Below the pieces are notes generated by a model. That model saw only the letters and a program-made list of their open reading frames with translations, was not told the DNA's origin and searched no databases. From contig WPIO01000149.1 in the NCBI GenBank assembly GCA_009760855.2, positions 565,001-629,000 of the forward strand: a stretch of 64,000 nucleotides of DNA. Reading direction: 5' to 3'. The stretch comes from Cristatella mucedo. Taxonomy: Eukaryota; Bryozoa; Phylactolaemata; Cristatellidae. The translations under genes were made by a program, and so were the position numbers. Of the stretch, positions 1 through 11,275 are shown piece by piece. How positions within the stretch are numbered: position 1 is the stretch's first letter; every line of letters begins with the position of its first letter.

Positions 1-16
1 ATACAGAATGTGAAAT

Positions 17-19
<3 letters not shown>

Positions 20-56
<37 letters not shown>
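20..56. repeat. (GA)n microsatellite
   Basis: Uninterrupted GA dinucleotide run just downstream, in gene orientation, of the last visible cadherin exon, so it lies in an intron. Similar GA/CT tracts recur throughout the window. Confidence 0.95.
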
Positions 57-58
<2 letters not shown>

Positions 59-112
59 CAGCAGACACGCTCTGCTCTTTTCAAGGCGCACAGCTGCAAC
101 TGCGCTGCTTAC

Positions 113-296
113 ATCTCTGGCACTGTCAGGAAGGAACGCCTCGTACGGGGTTCCCATGAACTCGGGATTCTGGTCGTCAGCATCGACGACGTTAATCGTC
201 ACGGTCGCCGTCGCCGTCTTTCTGTCCGACGGCAGCTGGCATCCGCTGTGCGGACAGTCCTTCAAGAGATCGAGACAGAGGCTGACTTGGGCGACA
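113..296 (-). CDS. Protocadherin-15/Cad99C-like cadherin, exon ending EC2 and starting EC3
   Basis: Minus-strand exon of 184 bp, open throughout: one base of a split codon followed by 61 codons. It encodes the last strand of one cadherin repeat and its calcium-binding linker: VTINVVDADDQNPEF fits the cadherin DxNDNxPxF signature with D-A-D-D-Q-N-P-E-F. A cysteine-bearing loop (LLKDCPHSGC) precedes it. In vertebrate PCDH15 the same place, the end of EC2, reads DGDDLGPMF, also a degenerate DxNDN, which supports the assignment. The acceptor is a pyrimidine-rich stretch ending CCAG at 297-298 and the donor is GTAAGC at 112-107. The frame is closed by TAA just upstream of the acceptor, so the exon cannot extend 5'. 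The exon starts in phase 2, but the exon at 2674 ends in phase 0, so a small exon between them is probably unrecognised. The gene continues beyond position 1. Confidence 0.82.
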
Positions 297-1753
297 CTGG
301 AGGATTAGAGGGCCAAGCACTGCAAACGTATTTCGCACGAAGAACAAGCTGAATAGGAGCTACATAATTTAGCTCCATAGTTTATCGATTGAACTGTTTA
401 GCCCCGTTTCGCCTCAAAGAGACTTCGCGCTTTAGACAGCGTCGCGTGCATGCTCTATCTAAAGGCTCGATCGATTCTCGAAATCGGCAAGTGGGCAAGT
501 GGCCAAGGCAAGGCGAGAAGCTGCGAAAGCATTAGAAGCAAACGGAAGCAGCATTTCCTTGATGTCGCTTGTTTACTAGTTCGCGGTTCGTACCTGCGTG
601 CGTGAGTCTATACCGGCCCCGGGCAGACGGTTTAGATATAACGGAGGGTGAGATGGAAGGAAAAAGAAGCAGACGGCAAGAAGAAGAAGAAGGTGAAGGT
701 GAAGGAGTCGATGAAGAAAAACAGAAGAAGAAGAATGGATATTATTATGATTAAGATTATGTCATTATTACTAATATGTCGTCATTATAATACTATATTA
801 TTATTATTATTAAGAGTGGCTGTGCTGACGGCAGCAGAGCCATTTTCACAATGAACTCATGCATGCATGTATGCGTGCCGCCTAAGCGGCCCTGCAGCCT
901 TGGGTAACTGGGTCTGAGTTGGTGACAACCAGATTTCCGGGCTGGCTGCTGCATTTCTCACATGTTTCTTGTTATAGCCATCCACGAAAAGCTTGCTCGG
1001 TGGACGGCTCTCTCAAGACTGAGAGTACCGAGGAGACGGAATAGCGGAATAGAGCCAAATAGTAGAGTGAAGAGCGCCGCAGTGTGCACGTGCTAACGCT
1101 GACAGGTTAGCTAGCTTTCAATCCTGACATTGAATGGACGTCAGCTATTGTATATGCTGGGTGCATGCGAATGGAGCCAGGGCTTATAAGTACAGTTTAT
1201 CCAAGGGCAGCCATCTTAGTCTGCAACCCAGCTCGCGATAATAAATTGAAAAGTACTATTAGTTTTGGATTTTGACTGAGCCGGGATAATTCGTGAATAT
1301 GCTGCACACTTCACAGGTCGCATAGCGCCAAAATTCGTCCTTGGCCGTGTGTTCCTAACCTGCTGTATCTACTGCATGCATGCTACCTTTTTCAGCCCAT
1401 GCACTGCAACACAGATAGATTTAGTCCTCCTAAGGCGGGCGGTGTACAAACACTTTATTCTTAGCAGACGAGTTATTATATCTCGTTTCTGTTAGCATGA
1501 CAGTAAAATGGTAAATGCTAGCTGATTTAGCTGCCTTATTTACGTGGCGAGCAGACAATTTATCACTGGCGCTTGCAGCGGGCTCTATAAAATTGTTCGC
1601 TGCAGGAGCTCGCACCTCACGACCTCCAGGTCGTGAGATTCGAGCTCCTTACTTCCCCGTAGGACCCGTGGAGGTACTTGGAATTATACTGCAGATTAGT
1701 GAGTTTTTTGATGACAGATTAATCTCAGTTTGTGGAAATGAATGGGAGAATAT

Positions 1754-1784
<31 letters not shown>
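1754..1784. repeat. (CAG)n microsatellite
   Basis: About ten perfect CAG units within cadherin intron sequence. The plus-strand frame through it gives poly-Ser but has no other coding character. Confidence 0.9.
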
Positions 1785-1785
<1 letters not shown>

Positions 1786-2026
1786 CCTATTCTTCAATCA
1801 CATTGAAGGAAGAGGCGGAGCAAGCAGCCGCACACTTGAGCTCATACTTTTCGATCTCCTAGCGTAGCGTGGGTATTCTTAGACTCTGCAGGTAGGTGGG
1901 GTGTCTGGAGTCAAGCGGCGTGGACTCACAGACGGAATTACGCACGTTTAGTCGCTGAAGCGCTCGGCGTCGCCAAAGGCCAGACTCTTACATCCAGCGA
2001 CGCGACGTCGTCTAAGCGGCGGCGGT

Positions 2027-2056
<30 letters not shown>
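2027..2056. repeat. (CAG)n microsatellite
   Basis: About ten CAG units following a GGC-rich stretch, in cadherin intron sequence. Confidence 0.9.
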
Positions 2057-2058
<2 letters not shown>

Positions 2059-2274
2059 GTGCAGCGTCATGGGATCAGCATGGCCACCGTGGATGGTGCC
2101 AGAGAGACTAGGATCTCACGGGTCAACTGCTGCTATGTCCGGCGACCTCGGTTGGAGTAAAATTAAAAGGTAAGGTCGACAGATTCAGCAGCAGCGTCGA
2201 TTTCTTTTATCGTGCCATAGAAGAGCCCTGGCAGACACCGCTCAGGCTTACAGCAGCAATCGAGGAGCCCAGGA

Positions 2275-2365
2275 GGTAAGGTGCTCGCTCTTCGCGACCC
2301 CAGGTCGTGGGTTTGAGTCCTGCAGCGGGCAATCCTTTATTGCACGAGGCAGAGATAGCCGTTGA
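2275..2365 (+). mobile_element. tRNA-derived SINE, family II (partial)
   Basis: It carries a tRNA-like box-B region (GGTCGTGGGTTTGAGTCC) followed by the family-II body CAGCGGGCAATCCTTTATTG and a degenerate copy of the 'gatagcc...aggctct' region. Better copies lie on the minus strand at 19981-20160 and 24005-24190. It abuts a family-I SINE directly, so this is a composite or nested insertion. Confidence 0.6.
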
Positions 2366-2512
2366 GGCTCTGGTTTGGCACAGTGATTAAGGAAATCACC
2401 CGGCCACGGTCTGGCCGAGGTCGCGGGCTCGAGCGCCGTAGCACATGTGAAGCGCTTGACTAGAGATTAAGTTCTCTTACGGCGCCATGCAAACGAATAA
2501 TATTTTTCCTTT
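2366..2512 (+). mobile_element. tRNA-derived SINE, family I
   Basis: The head is tRNA-like: a box-A-like stretch (TTGGCACAGTGATTAAGG) and a box-B-like GGTCGCGGGCTCGAGC. It is followed by GTGAAGCGC and then GAGATTAAGTTCTCTTACGG before an AT-rich tail. That 3' part matches the 3' end of the family-B LINE in this window, as expected of a SINE mobilised by that LINE. Confidence 0.7.
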
Positions 2513-2673
2513 TAATTTTTCCTGCCGCTATACAAATGAAGCGGTTAAAAATATGGATTGCCAACTTTAGAGCTCTAAACCTCATATACTGGGTCATGAG
2601 GTTCGGGCGCATCTCGCCGGAACTAAGACTGGAGGGGAGAGTGCCTCGAGCGAACTCGGAACTCTGAACGTAC

Positions 2674-2781
2674 CGTGGCCATTATCAGCACACTTATGTG
2701 CTGGCTCTTCTCGAAGTCCAGGGAGACCGCAAGAGTCAAGGCCGAGCTTCCTCCTGGCTTGTCCCTTAAGCTGAAGTACGC
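2674..2781 (-). CDS. Protocadherin-15/Cad99C-like cadherin, exon for C-terminal half of EC2
   Basis: Minus-strand exon of 108 bp (36 codons, phase 0/0). The acceptor is a pyrimidine-rich stretch ending TTGCAG before 2781, and the donor is GTACGT at 2673-2668. The peptide contains AVSLDFEKSQHISVLIMAT, the cadherin 'L-D-[YF]-E' element followed by the hydrophobic strand leading to the repeat's end. In PCDH15 the same position reads LRKRLNYEDKTRYFVIIQA. It joins in frame to the exon at 4637-4735, giving a continuous EC2. The reading frame alone is short. Support comes from the coincidence of both splice sites, frame and cadherin pattern. Confidence 0.8.
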
Positions 2782-2889
2782 CTGCAATACGCGAAGAGAG
2801 CAAGTCGCCGCACTGCCCCGAGCGGTATCGAGCAATCCAGTCACGAACGGGCGATGACGGCACGTCTTTTCTCTACGAGCTGAACTGGC

Positions 2890-2985
2890 GCGCCCACGAA
2901 GGTGTAAGGTGCTCGTCTTTGATGACCGAAGTGAAGCGTGTGGATAGAAATCAAGTTCGATTAGGCTGCTATGCAAATGAGGTGC
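2890..2985 (+). mobile_element. SINE family I fragment
   Basis: Degenerate copy recognisable by GGTGTAAGGTGCTCG near the tRNA-like head and GTGAAGCGTG...AAATCAAGTTCGATTAGG...GCTATGCAAATGA at the 3' end, in the same order as the copies at 2366 and 11076. Confidence 0.5.
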
Positions 2986-3858
2986 ATCTAGTTGTATTTA
3001 TACGCTGCAAAGCTTTCGAAGGGAACAAGAGGGCAGTGCAGACGCTCGAGGCTAGGCGGGCGCAGGTGCTCGAGGCTAGGCGGGCGCCGGTCGGGCTGGC
3101 GGCTGCAGTGCCTGCTTCACAACTCCAAAGCCAGGGCATGGGGCATTCCAGGCACTACGATTTGGTCTACCGAGAGTCTAGCTAAAGTCAAGGCACGGCA
3201 ATCGCAGAAAGCGTTTGATCTCCTCTCGGTCGAGCTGTCGAGGGGTTTCTAGACTGCGACCGGCGACAGGCAATGCTGCATCTTGAGTTCGAAGTCGTCC
3301 CTTGCTGTTGCCGGCCACATCACGAACACTCATTTCCTCACGAAGATAAGGATGGCTGGCTCGTGCAGGTCAGAATGCAGTGCAAAAGTAGAGTCGGATT
3401 TCCGCAGCCGGAGTCGGCCGTCTCGAAGGCGCCAGGTATCGTGTTGCCCATTCGCCGGTTCCATTATGCCTCCCGAGATCTTCTGGACGCATCTCCAAGT
3501 TCGACAGAAATGGTCACTTGTCCAGATCGTGTCAAGGCGATGCTGGCTTATCGCTCGGATCGACAGTTCGCCTCGTGCCTCTGAGGGAGTGGGGCTAGAA
3601 AGCTAGGCTGTCTCGAGTTCGTGACCTCAAGCTCGTGCATCCCCCCAAGTGCCCCCCCCCCGGTTCTGCTGCCACGCACTGGCTGACCTCTCATCTACTG
3701 CATCGTGCACTATGCATAATGCCGAACCTGAGCAGAGGGATGGCTCGAGGCTACCGTAAGTAATAGAGGGCTGGCTACGATGTCTTCTCGAGCTATGCAT
3801 TCCTCGAGATCGGAGTAGTCATTACAGACAGGCAATTCAGAAGAAGGAGAGCGGGTGT

Positions 3859-3860
<2 letters not shown>
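2986..3860. other. Intron sequence, no gene seen
   Basis: Lies between cadherin exons. It contains a short direct repeat (GCTCGAGGCTAGGCGGGCGC twice near 3045-3090) and a C-run near 3651. The open frames here overlap one another in several phases and show no family motif. Confidence 0.5.

Positions 3861-3861
<1 letters not shown>

Positions 3862-3938
<77 letters not shown>
3862..3938. repeat. (GA)n microsatellite
   Basis: Perfect GA run of about 38 units in a cadherin intron. Confidence 0.97.
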
Positions 3939-3942
<4 letters not shown>

Positions 3943-4094
3943 ACATGTGTGTGTAGGCATGCACATGTGCATATGCGTGAAAGAGATAACTTGTCGAAGC
4001 TTGGGAGCACTGGTTGGTAGAAAAAGAGATTGATTTATTGTAAGTGCTTTGCTACGATACTCATTATGGTAGGAACTACAAGAGCAAAATGCGT

Positions 4095-4297
4095 GCTGTG
4101 ACACTATGCATGCTGCCACTAACTATATTTGCATGCTGACTCTATGCTTATCGCATCTAACCTTGGTGACATTGAGCATGCTACCATTAACCATTCGATC
4201 ACGCTTCCTTTGCAGCAAATGTAAAGGGCCTAGACAGAGATTAAGTTCTCTGAGAGTGCTATACAAATGTATTATTATTATTATATTATTAAAATAA
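4095..4297 (+). mobile_element. LINE family B, 3' end
   Basis: 3' untranslated end of an L2-like LINE: 'ATGCATGCTGCCACTAACTA' and 'ACCATTAACCATTCGATCAC' followed by TGCAGCAAATGTAAAG, the inverted-repeat tail (AGAGATTAAGTTCTCTGAGA) and an (ATT)n end. It matches the 3' ends at 43430-43582 and 47860-48062. Confidence 0.75.
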
Positions 4298-4490
4298 CCA
4301 GAGCCACGTGCAGAGCAGAACAGCAGCTCATTAGACAAGTAATGGTGGACAGGCAGCAGCAGTAGTGATCGCACAGACCGATTCCGACGTTGATGGTGTA
4401 TTGGCCCTAGCTATTGTTGGCAGACCATACTTTTTTTGAGCCTGAAACAGAGGCCTGAAGATGCCGATGAGAGAGTGGGAGCAAGAGAGA

Positions 4491-4496
<6 letters not shown>

Positions 4497-4540
<44 letters not shown>

Positions 4541-4576
4541 CAGACAGACAGACAGACAGAGAGGGAGAGAGATAGA
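4497..4576. repeat. (GA)n and (CAGA)n microsatellite
   Basis: GA run passing into CAGA tetranucleotides, then GA- and GATC-rich sequence, ending 60 bp downstream (gene orientation) of the cadherin exon at 4637-4735. Confidence 0.9.
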
Positions 4577-4636
4577 TCGATCGTTAGGTTACAAAAGAAC
4601 AGAGTTTGGACACCAACACTTCAAGCTTTTGCTTAC

Positions 4637-4735
4637 CGAATGCTCACTCTCCACAATAGAGTATTCAACGGCAAGGTTGTCACGGTCGTCGTCTCTTGCA
4701 AAAACTTGGCCGATCTCGGTGGCCAGTGCAGCAGT
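4637..4735 (-). CDS. Protocadherin-15/Cad99C-like cadherin, exon for N-terminal half of EC2
   Basis: Minus-strand exon of 99 bp (33 codons, phase 0/0). The acceptor is a strong pyrimidine tract ending CTCTTGCAG before 4735, and the donor is GTAAGC at 4636-4631. The peptide has the early EC pattern: an initial ALATEIGQVFARDDD, equivalent to the 'A..GT.I..v.A.D.D' strand, then LAVEYSIV, equivalent to the 'G.i.Y.i' strand. It joins in frame to the exon at 10271-10357, whose last residues are FNVSE, the usual start of a cadherin repeat. It also joins in frame to the exon at 2674-2781. The three exons form one short EC2. The usual 'N-G' turn before LAVEYSIV is D-N here, and the repeat is shorter than vertebrate EC2. 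Confidence 0.83.
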
Positions 4736-5695
<960 letters not shown>

Positions 5696-6369
5696 CTCAG
5701 CTATAAGCCGAACAATCAATCAGTGCATAAGAAGAGAGCAGCAGCATCATCGATCCTGAGTCGATACCAGACAGAAGAGGGACGGCTGCAGACTGTCGAT
5801 TCTTCTCTGCAACTGCCTCCCGCTTGCTCGCTCGCTCGCTCGTCCCGACCGGCTGCAAGCCTACGTGTCGGCATCGCTAGCGCCCGGGGTTTCACTCGTG
5901 CCCAATGACGTGGACGAGACACAGTCATACGCTGCTCTCGGTGGGGCTGCTGCGGATCGGCAAGAATGCCCTCCGAGTTGTAACCGCCTAAGTGCAAGTG
6001 CCCATGAGCTTTCACGGCGGCACGGCTAGAGCCACTCATGTTCGAGAGGGGACGTCCGCTTCGGCCACGAACCACCTAGCCGGCTAGCCACCAGCTGCTG
6101 GGCCGTTCTCGCGCAGGCTCAGAGCACTCGAGCCGTGAGCGCACAGGCTAAGCGTACTAAGCCGAACGCTTGAAAAGCGAGAGCCCTTGGCATTCCGTGC
6201 CCTGGCGATGAAATCGGAGCAGGCACCGACCTGTGAGGCGGCGGCATTGCCGCGTGCACCAGCAGCAGCTCACCCTCAGTCACGGCCTCGTGGCCTTCGA
6301 GAGGACCCACGAAAAGCAAGCTGCCACTCTCTGACGTGGGTCACGTGGGCACGTGCATACGTGCACAAG

Positions 6370-6550
6370 TGCACGGGAACATACAATCGTGAGCACACAC
6401 AGACGCACTCACTCAGACACACATGCACACAAGGAGACACATTCAGCCGCGTATAGACGGCCACACACAGAGCGACCACACAAAGACATACACAGACACA
6501 CTCACAGAGACACAGACATGCATGTCCATATACACACGCGTGCGCACACT

Positions 6551-6606
<56 letters not shown>

Positions 6607-6639
6607 CACACACATACACTCATAGACAAAGGCACAAGT

Positions 6640-6702
<63 letters not shown>
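6370..6702. repeat. Compound (CA)n / (GA)n microsatellite region
   Basis: Degenerate CA-rich stretch from about 6370, a perfect (CA)n run at about 6557-6604, then a (GA)n run at about 6645-6701. Open frames across it on both strands are repeat translation. Confidence 0.93.
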
Positions 6703-6703
<1 letters not shown>

Positions 6704-7124
6704 TTGCACCAAGTGTGTGCGCGTGTGTGTGTGTGCATGCTCGCACACGCATGCACGCACGATTGAGCTACACAGTGAGGATGAATGCTGGACCTGTTGT
6801 TGGTTTTGAGCTTACCCCAAAATGAGTTTATAGAGAAAAAGCAGTTCCTTATATGCCTGTAAATACAAGTACTGTACAATACATATCTAAATTAATATGC
6901 ACATACACTCACGTCTACCTATCAATACATGTACCTGTATACGGCCATGTAAATCTATATGTATTGTGAGAGATTGATTCCAGCGATTGACTGAAACTGA
7001 TAAAGAGCAGGAAATGAGTATTGCAGGCTGCTTCAAGATGTTCCATGTTCTCACTAGACTAATCCTTCTCCCACCTCTCTATTGCTTTACTGTCTACCTG
7101 CTTCTCTTTGATATTCCTCTATTT

Positions 7125-7450
7125 ACAATAATAATAATGATGAATTTGTATAATGCCATCAGAGAACTAAACGTCTTTCTAGGCACTTTACACATGCTGT
7201 AAAGGAAGCATGTCAATATTGTTTGTGATAGTATGCACTGTATGAGTCCACATGAGTACACAGGACGATCCACAAGGACCCAGCAAACGCCACGAGGAAC
7301 ATTCGTGTTTTAGCTTCTGTTTAAATGTCGTCAAGTCAGGGGATGTCGTGACGTCTGTCGAGACACGTCAGCCAAGTTCCAGGCTCTGGGAGCTTACGAA
7401 CTAAAGATATGCCAGCTAAAAGATTTGAGGTCAGTTCGAGGCTAAGAGCT
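7125..7450 (-). mobile_element. LINE family B, 3' fragment
   Basis: Read on the minus strand, this is the degraded C-terminal end of the LINE ORF followed by its 3' UTR. The plus strand shows, in order, an (AAT)n start, ATCAGAGAACTAAACGTCTT, CTAGGCACTTTACACATGCT, then the 'gtcaagtcaggggatgt' and 'ccaggctctgggagcttacg' blocks shared with the copy at 32276-32738. Confidence 0.7.
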
Positions 7451-10270
7451 AAACGACTTGGCTGGGCAGCCTCGACCGATTGGAAGCCGTTTCGATAGAT
7501 GAAATGAAGGAACTTTCACTTTCACGCAGTCCCTCCAGCAGCACGGGCTGCGCATCTCGGTCCCTTCTTCCCTGTGGCTCACTGCTGCCGTGGTCATTTG
7601 CTTTCGTGACAGGTGGACAAAATCTCGGCGAGGCAATGTCTGAAACCACCACTTGCTGAGCAGTAGACACAGTAATTGCCAGCATTAACGAGGCAATCAC
7701 AGGTCAGAGCTCTCACACTCAGGCCCACACTGAGTGGGCCGCACGAGTCAAGACGCCAGCCACGTTAGCTGTCCAGCCTCACTTGGCCTGCTGCTCTTCT
7801 TCTCCTGGGAATCGAGTCGAGCCTCCCCCAGCCATGATCCGGGTAGTGTGCCAAGCCTGCAAGCACTGGTAGCCGACTTGCTGCCGTGGCGTTTTCCCTA
7901 ATCGCTCGGCGCCCGACGACGAAACTTTCCAGCCGGACCTTACCCCAGTCCTTAACCTAGTAGCACTGCATTTCGCAGGTGCTCACCTCTCCAGGAACCG
8001 AGGCACAACAAGCGCACATATCTATGCTGGCGGGCACTCCGAGACGGCACCCGTGCTGCGGAGAAGCGTGCACGAGGAGCTGCAAGGAAGCGGGCCAGCG
8101 TCGGGCGGAGAAAAAACGAAGAAAAGTAGAGAGCGGACGAATGGCTCAGTCATTTGACCGATCCTCTTGAGATACCGGGCTTGTAGCCTGGCTTTGTTCT
8201 GACGAGTTCTAAGCTGAATACGCTGACTTGGCAGAATGATTCCAAGTCCAGGCCCCAGTCCTAAGAGCATTCCTCGATGGCTTTAGTACCATCCATGCAC
8301 AATTCATCAATTGTCGGGGTGCCATTCCTACCCCTTTGATTGTGGGCCGATCTGTGACAACGGCCTATTTCTGCCAATGGCCTATTTCACCATTTCTCTT
8401 TTAACGTCTTATCGATCAGTGAACGACTAATGACTGTCGATTGAGCTGCACTTTCTCATGATGACTTTGTGGCGCCACCGGCCCATGGCCGCAAAGAGCA
8501 GAAGGCCGTGTCCATGCAATTGCTCTGGCGTCAGTTGGCCACACCACGTCAGCCATCGGCAGCTGGGGGAGGGGATGGGATGGGGTTGGGCACAAAGATG
8601 GATGCTCAGAAGACCGATCTGCCTCTCTCGTGCAGGCCCCGACCGTTTGCAGCAGAGCAGGTTTGGCGATGGTCACGGGGTCGTTCGCTGGTGACACACC
8701 ACAGCGGCATGACCGGCAATGCTGCACTCTGCTGCTTCCTCGTCCTTTTATTCATCCCCCTCATACTCCTCCAAGGATAATGCAGCCCGTCTCCGGGTTT
8801 CTGCGCTGCCAGCGCAGCCTTCCCCGTAGGCTGCCCAGACGAATCGTGTTATTCGGGATATCGGGAAGGGTCGGGAGCCAGCTAGATGCTTGCAAATGCC
8901 CGTGACGTCATCGCTGCAGGTCGGTCGCAGCAGCGACCCCCACCACCACCACCCGACGACGGGTGTTGCTATCTATGTTCGAATGGAAGTTTCCTGCTGC
9001 CGCTAGCTACGGTGAAGTTTGCTGCCAACGTAATAAATCATCACCTGCCCTTTAGGCCTTTGATCTTTTAAAGCTCATCAGAGGCACCTTGCGAGTCATT
9101 TGCTGTTTCCCCGTAAATATGCGAGCATTGGCACAGTTTGGTAAGGGCACCCACCACAAACTTCGCGAACCGGCTCTTGGCAGACTGTTCCGAGGATCTG
9201 CCAGAAAGGCAGAACGATGGCAACTATGTGAAAGCACATTCTGTCGCCATGATACGAGCAGTAAAATGAGCTCCGGGCGAACGCCGGGCTTCAGCAAACT
9301 GCGTAAGCTAACAAATCGTGCTGAATCGGGACGACGACTGGAGCGTCGGGCCTGCTGCTGCTGCTGCTGCTCGGCGGCCAGCCAGCCTCATGGCGCAGGC
9401 TTTCGCAGGTGTGGCTCTCGTCGGCCTAGCTGGGCTAATGAAACAGGGTCTCTTTAGGCAGACACGGCTGCAAGCAAAGCCCCACAAAGGCTAGACAATG
9501 CCGACACGAAATGGCGAGCGTGTTATCAGCTCGGGATCGCGACTGCTCAGTCAACAGACTACCGTGGCTACTTGCGACCAGTGTGGCACACTGTTTGGAG
9601 CATCCAGAAGCAAGCGGGCGCTCGTCGAAGGCAACCGCATTAGTCTGGCCTTCGAACCAGCGACCGCTGCAGCAGGCTTGACACGACTCGTGCCAGCAGC
9701 CGCAGCAGTGCTGCTTCGGCGGCGAAACCGTCCGCTTGCTGGCCGCAAGGGAGCATCGAAGCACTTGTGTAGCCACCAACATACTAGTCACTCATGGCAT
9801 TCACTCCGGCACACTCCTGGCATTCCCGGGCTCCTTTGCTGCCTCGAGGTGACACTCGGGAGCTAATCTGCCGAGGTCGTGCAAAAGAAATCGTGCGATG
9901 CACACCTTCGGGGCATTCGTCAAGAACAGTATGATGAGATGAGCGTATGCAGCACGCACATTTGCCCCGTCCCTGGCTTCAGCGACAGCCTATTTTTTAA
10001 TCGAAGGGCGTTTCCAGTAGACTAGAGCATATACTACGGGTCGACAATCTAGACCACATTATACGTCCCGCAGGCGTATGCCTTTTGTCTCAGCGAATTG
10101 CATACTGCGGCGAGTCGAAAACTGTGCTGCCTCGCGGGGTATCCATGGTTGCCCCATCTGGCCAGAGGCCAGAGGGCAGACCGATCGCTCGGGCGCTCCG
10201 CCATAGCAGGACTTTCATATAGGGTTGCAACTCTGCTCGATCGCCTGCTTCGGGAGCGCATCCAACGTAC
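7451..10270 (-). other. Cadherin intron, no gene seen
   Basis: Long intron segment with moderately high GC. I found no exon with paired splice sites and no transposon I could recognise. A GCT run near 9354-9372 and a CCACCACC run near 8940 are the only simple repeats. Confidence 0.4.
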
Positions 10271-10357
10271 CTCTGACACGTTGAACGTGTAGAATCCCGA
10301 CGGCACAAAGTACGGGCGATTGTCGTTTACGTCCTCAACGTGAAACCACAGGTCGAT
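10271..10357 (-). CDS. Protocadherin-15/Cad99C-like cadherin, exon spanning the EC1/EC2 junction
   Basis: Minus-strand exon of 87 bp (29 codons, phase 0/0). The acceptor is GATTCCATTGCAG before 10357 and the donor is a strong GTACGT at 10270-10265. The peptide contains FHVEDVNDNRPYF, a textbook cadherin DxNDNxPxF calcium-binding linker, followed by GFYTFNVSE, the first strand of the next repeat. In PCDH15 the EC1/EC2 junction reads VRDRNDNSPTF then YYATVNE. The upstream exon ends CINKQGIAFD and joins in frame, matching PCDH15 QCINKKVG followed by its linker. Cadherins of this group sit on actin-based protrusions: stereocilia in vertebrates, microvilli for fly Cad99C. Calcium at these linkers stiffens the chain of EC domains. 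Confidence 0.9.
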
Positions 10358-10960
10358 CTGCAATGGAATCAAGTTTGCGGGATGTGCAGCACATGCCGGG
10401 CGTCTGTCTACCTGCACGAAATAGACGCTGATCAGTGGAAGAGGTTCCTGACGGCACTTGCGAATCGGCGAAATAGCCGAAGACCTTGTCTCTCTACCGA
10501 TCGACCTTTGCCCAGAAGTACCGAAAAGCGGATCAAGAATTTCGAAGGGCCCCCACTCAAGGACGTCCAATTGCTGAGAGCCAATGCGAAGGCCAATGTC
10601 CGATGCCGACGCCAGAGGTTTCCTATCGGCTGAGCTGAGCGAGGGCGCAGCAAGTGCAGGAGCAAAGACCTAGCTTGAACACACTTCGAGGGGGCGGGGG
10701 CGCGAGAATGGAGACTGGCTCAGGGCTGAGACTACAAGTGAATTTTTTGCGCACCGCCTGCACGAGGATTTCGAGTGTCTCGATTGCCACCCATTGCAAT
10801 TGCCGCCAGCCAAAAATTTACACCTGTAGCTTCACAAGAGCTCGACGACCTAGAGTTGCTCGTTCGGGAGGAGAGGAGACTCTTGTTTCGCACTCAGCCG
10901 TTCGCTGTGCTTGAGATCGACAGGCAGCGATGCCGTCAGCGAGCGGGCACGTGGACGCAC

Positions 10961-11062
10961 GTCTCGCATCTCGAGGTGAACGGACGCATGACGCACAGAC
11001 AACACGACGCAGTCTCGCATCTCGAGGTGAACGGACGCATGACGCACAGACATCACAGACGC
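10961..11062 (+). repeat. Two-copy 51-bp tandem repeat
   Basis: The block starting GTCTCGCATCTCGAGGTGAA occurs at 10961 and again at 11012, near-identical through GACGCATGACGCACAGACA. It looks like a recent tandem duplication just upstream of a SINE. Confidence 0.85.
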
Positions 11063-11075
11063 AAACGTCGCGCTG

Positions 11076-11275
11076 GTTTGGCCCAGCGATTAAGGTGCTC
11101 GCCTCGAGTCTAGGTAAAGGTGATTGCACGTGACGACCGATGTCGTGGGCTCGAGCCCCGTGGCATACGTGAAGCGCCCGCGAATAGATTGCACGTGAAT
11201 GGATTGCACGTGAAGCGCCCGAGCAGAGATTATTAAGCTCCCTCAGGGCGCTATGCAAATGAATTACATATACAT
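11076..11275 (+). mobile_element. tRNA-derived SINE, family I
   Basis: The best full-length copy of the family. A box-A-like TTTGGCCCAGCGATTAAGG is followed by GTGCTCGCC and a box-B-like GATGTCGTGGGCTCGAGCCC, then GTGAAGCGCCCG. The 3' end GAGATTATTAAGCTCCCTCA...GGGCGCTATGCAAATGAAT matches the LINE-B tail, and an AT-rich tail follows. A short internal duplication (GATTGCACGTGAA) makes it longer than the other copies. Confidence 0.75.

Larger units (their letters stand above)
297..2270 (-). other. Cadherin intron sequence, no gene seen
   Basis: Intron between two cadherin exons. It contains AT-rich stretches near 720-810, a CAG run at 1754-1784 and another at 2027-2056. A weak SINE-like box-B motif (CGTGAGATTCGAGCTCC) lies near 1630. 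I searched the minus strand for a phase 0-to-2 exon joining the flanking exons and found none I could support. Confidence 0.5.

Noticed and set aside
1653-1691. A 36-bp minus-strand segment between CTGCAG and GTAAGG, considered as the missing cadherin exon
   Set aside because: Its phase (0/0) does not solve the phase gap, the peptide is not cadherin-like, and it overlaps a SINE-like box-B stretch.
10049-10570. 173-codon minus-strand frame as a single coding unit
   Set aside because: Only 10271-10357 within it is supported. Strong splice signals bound that part and the rest has no cadherin pattern.
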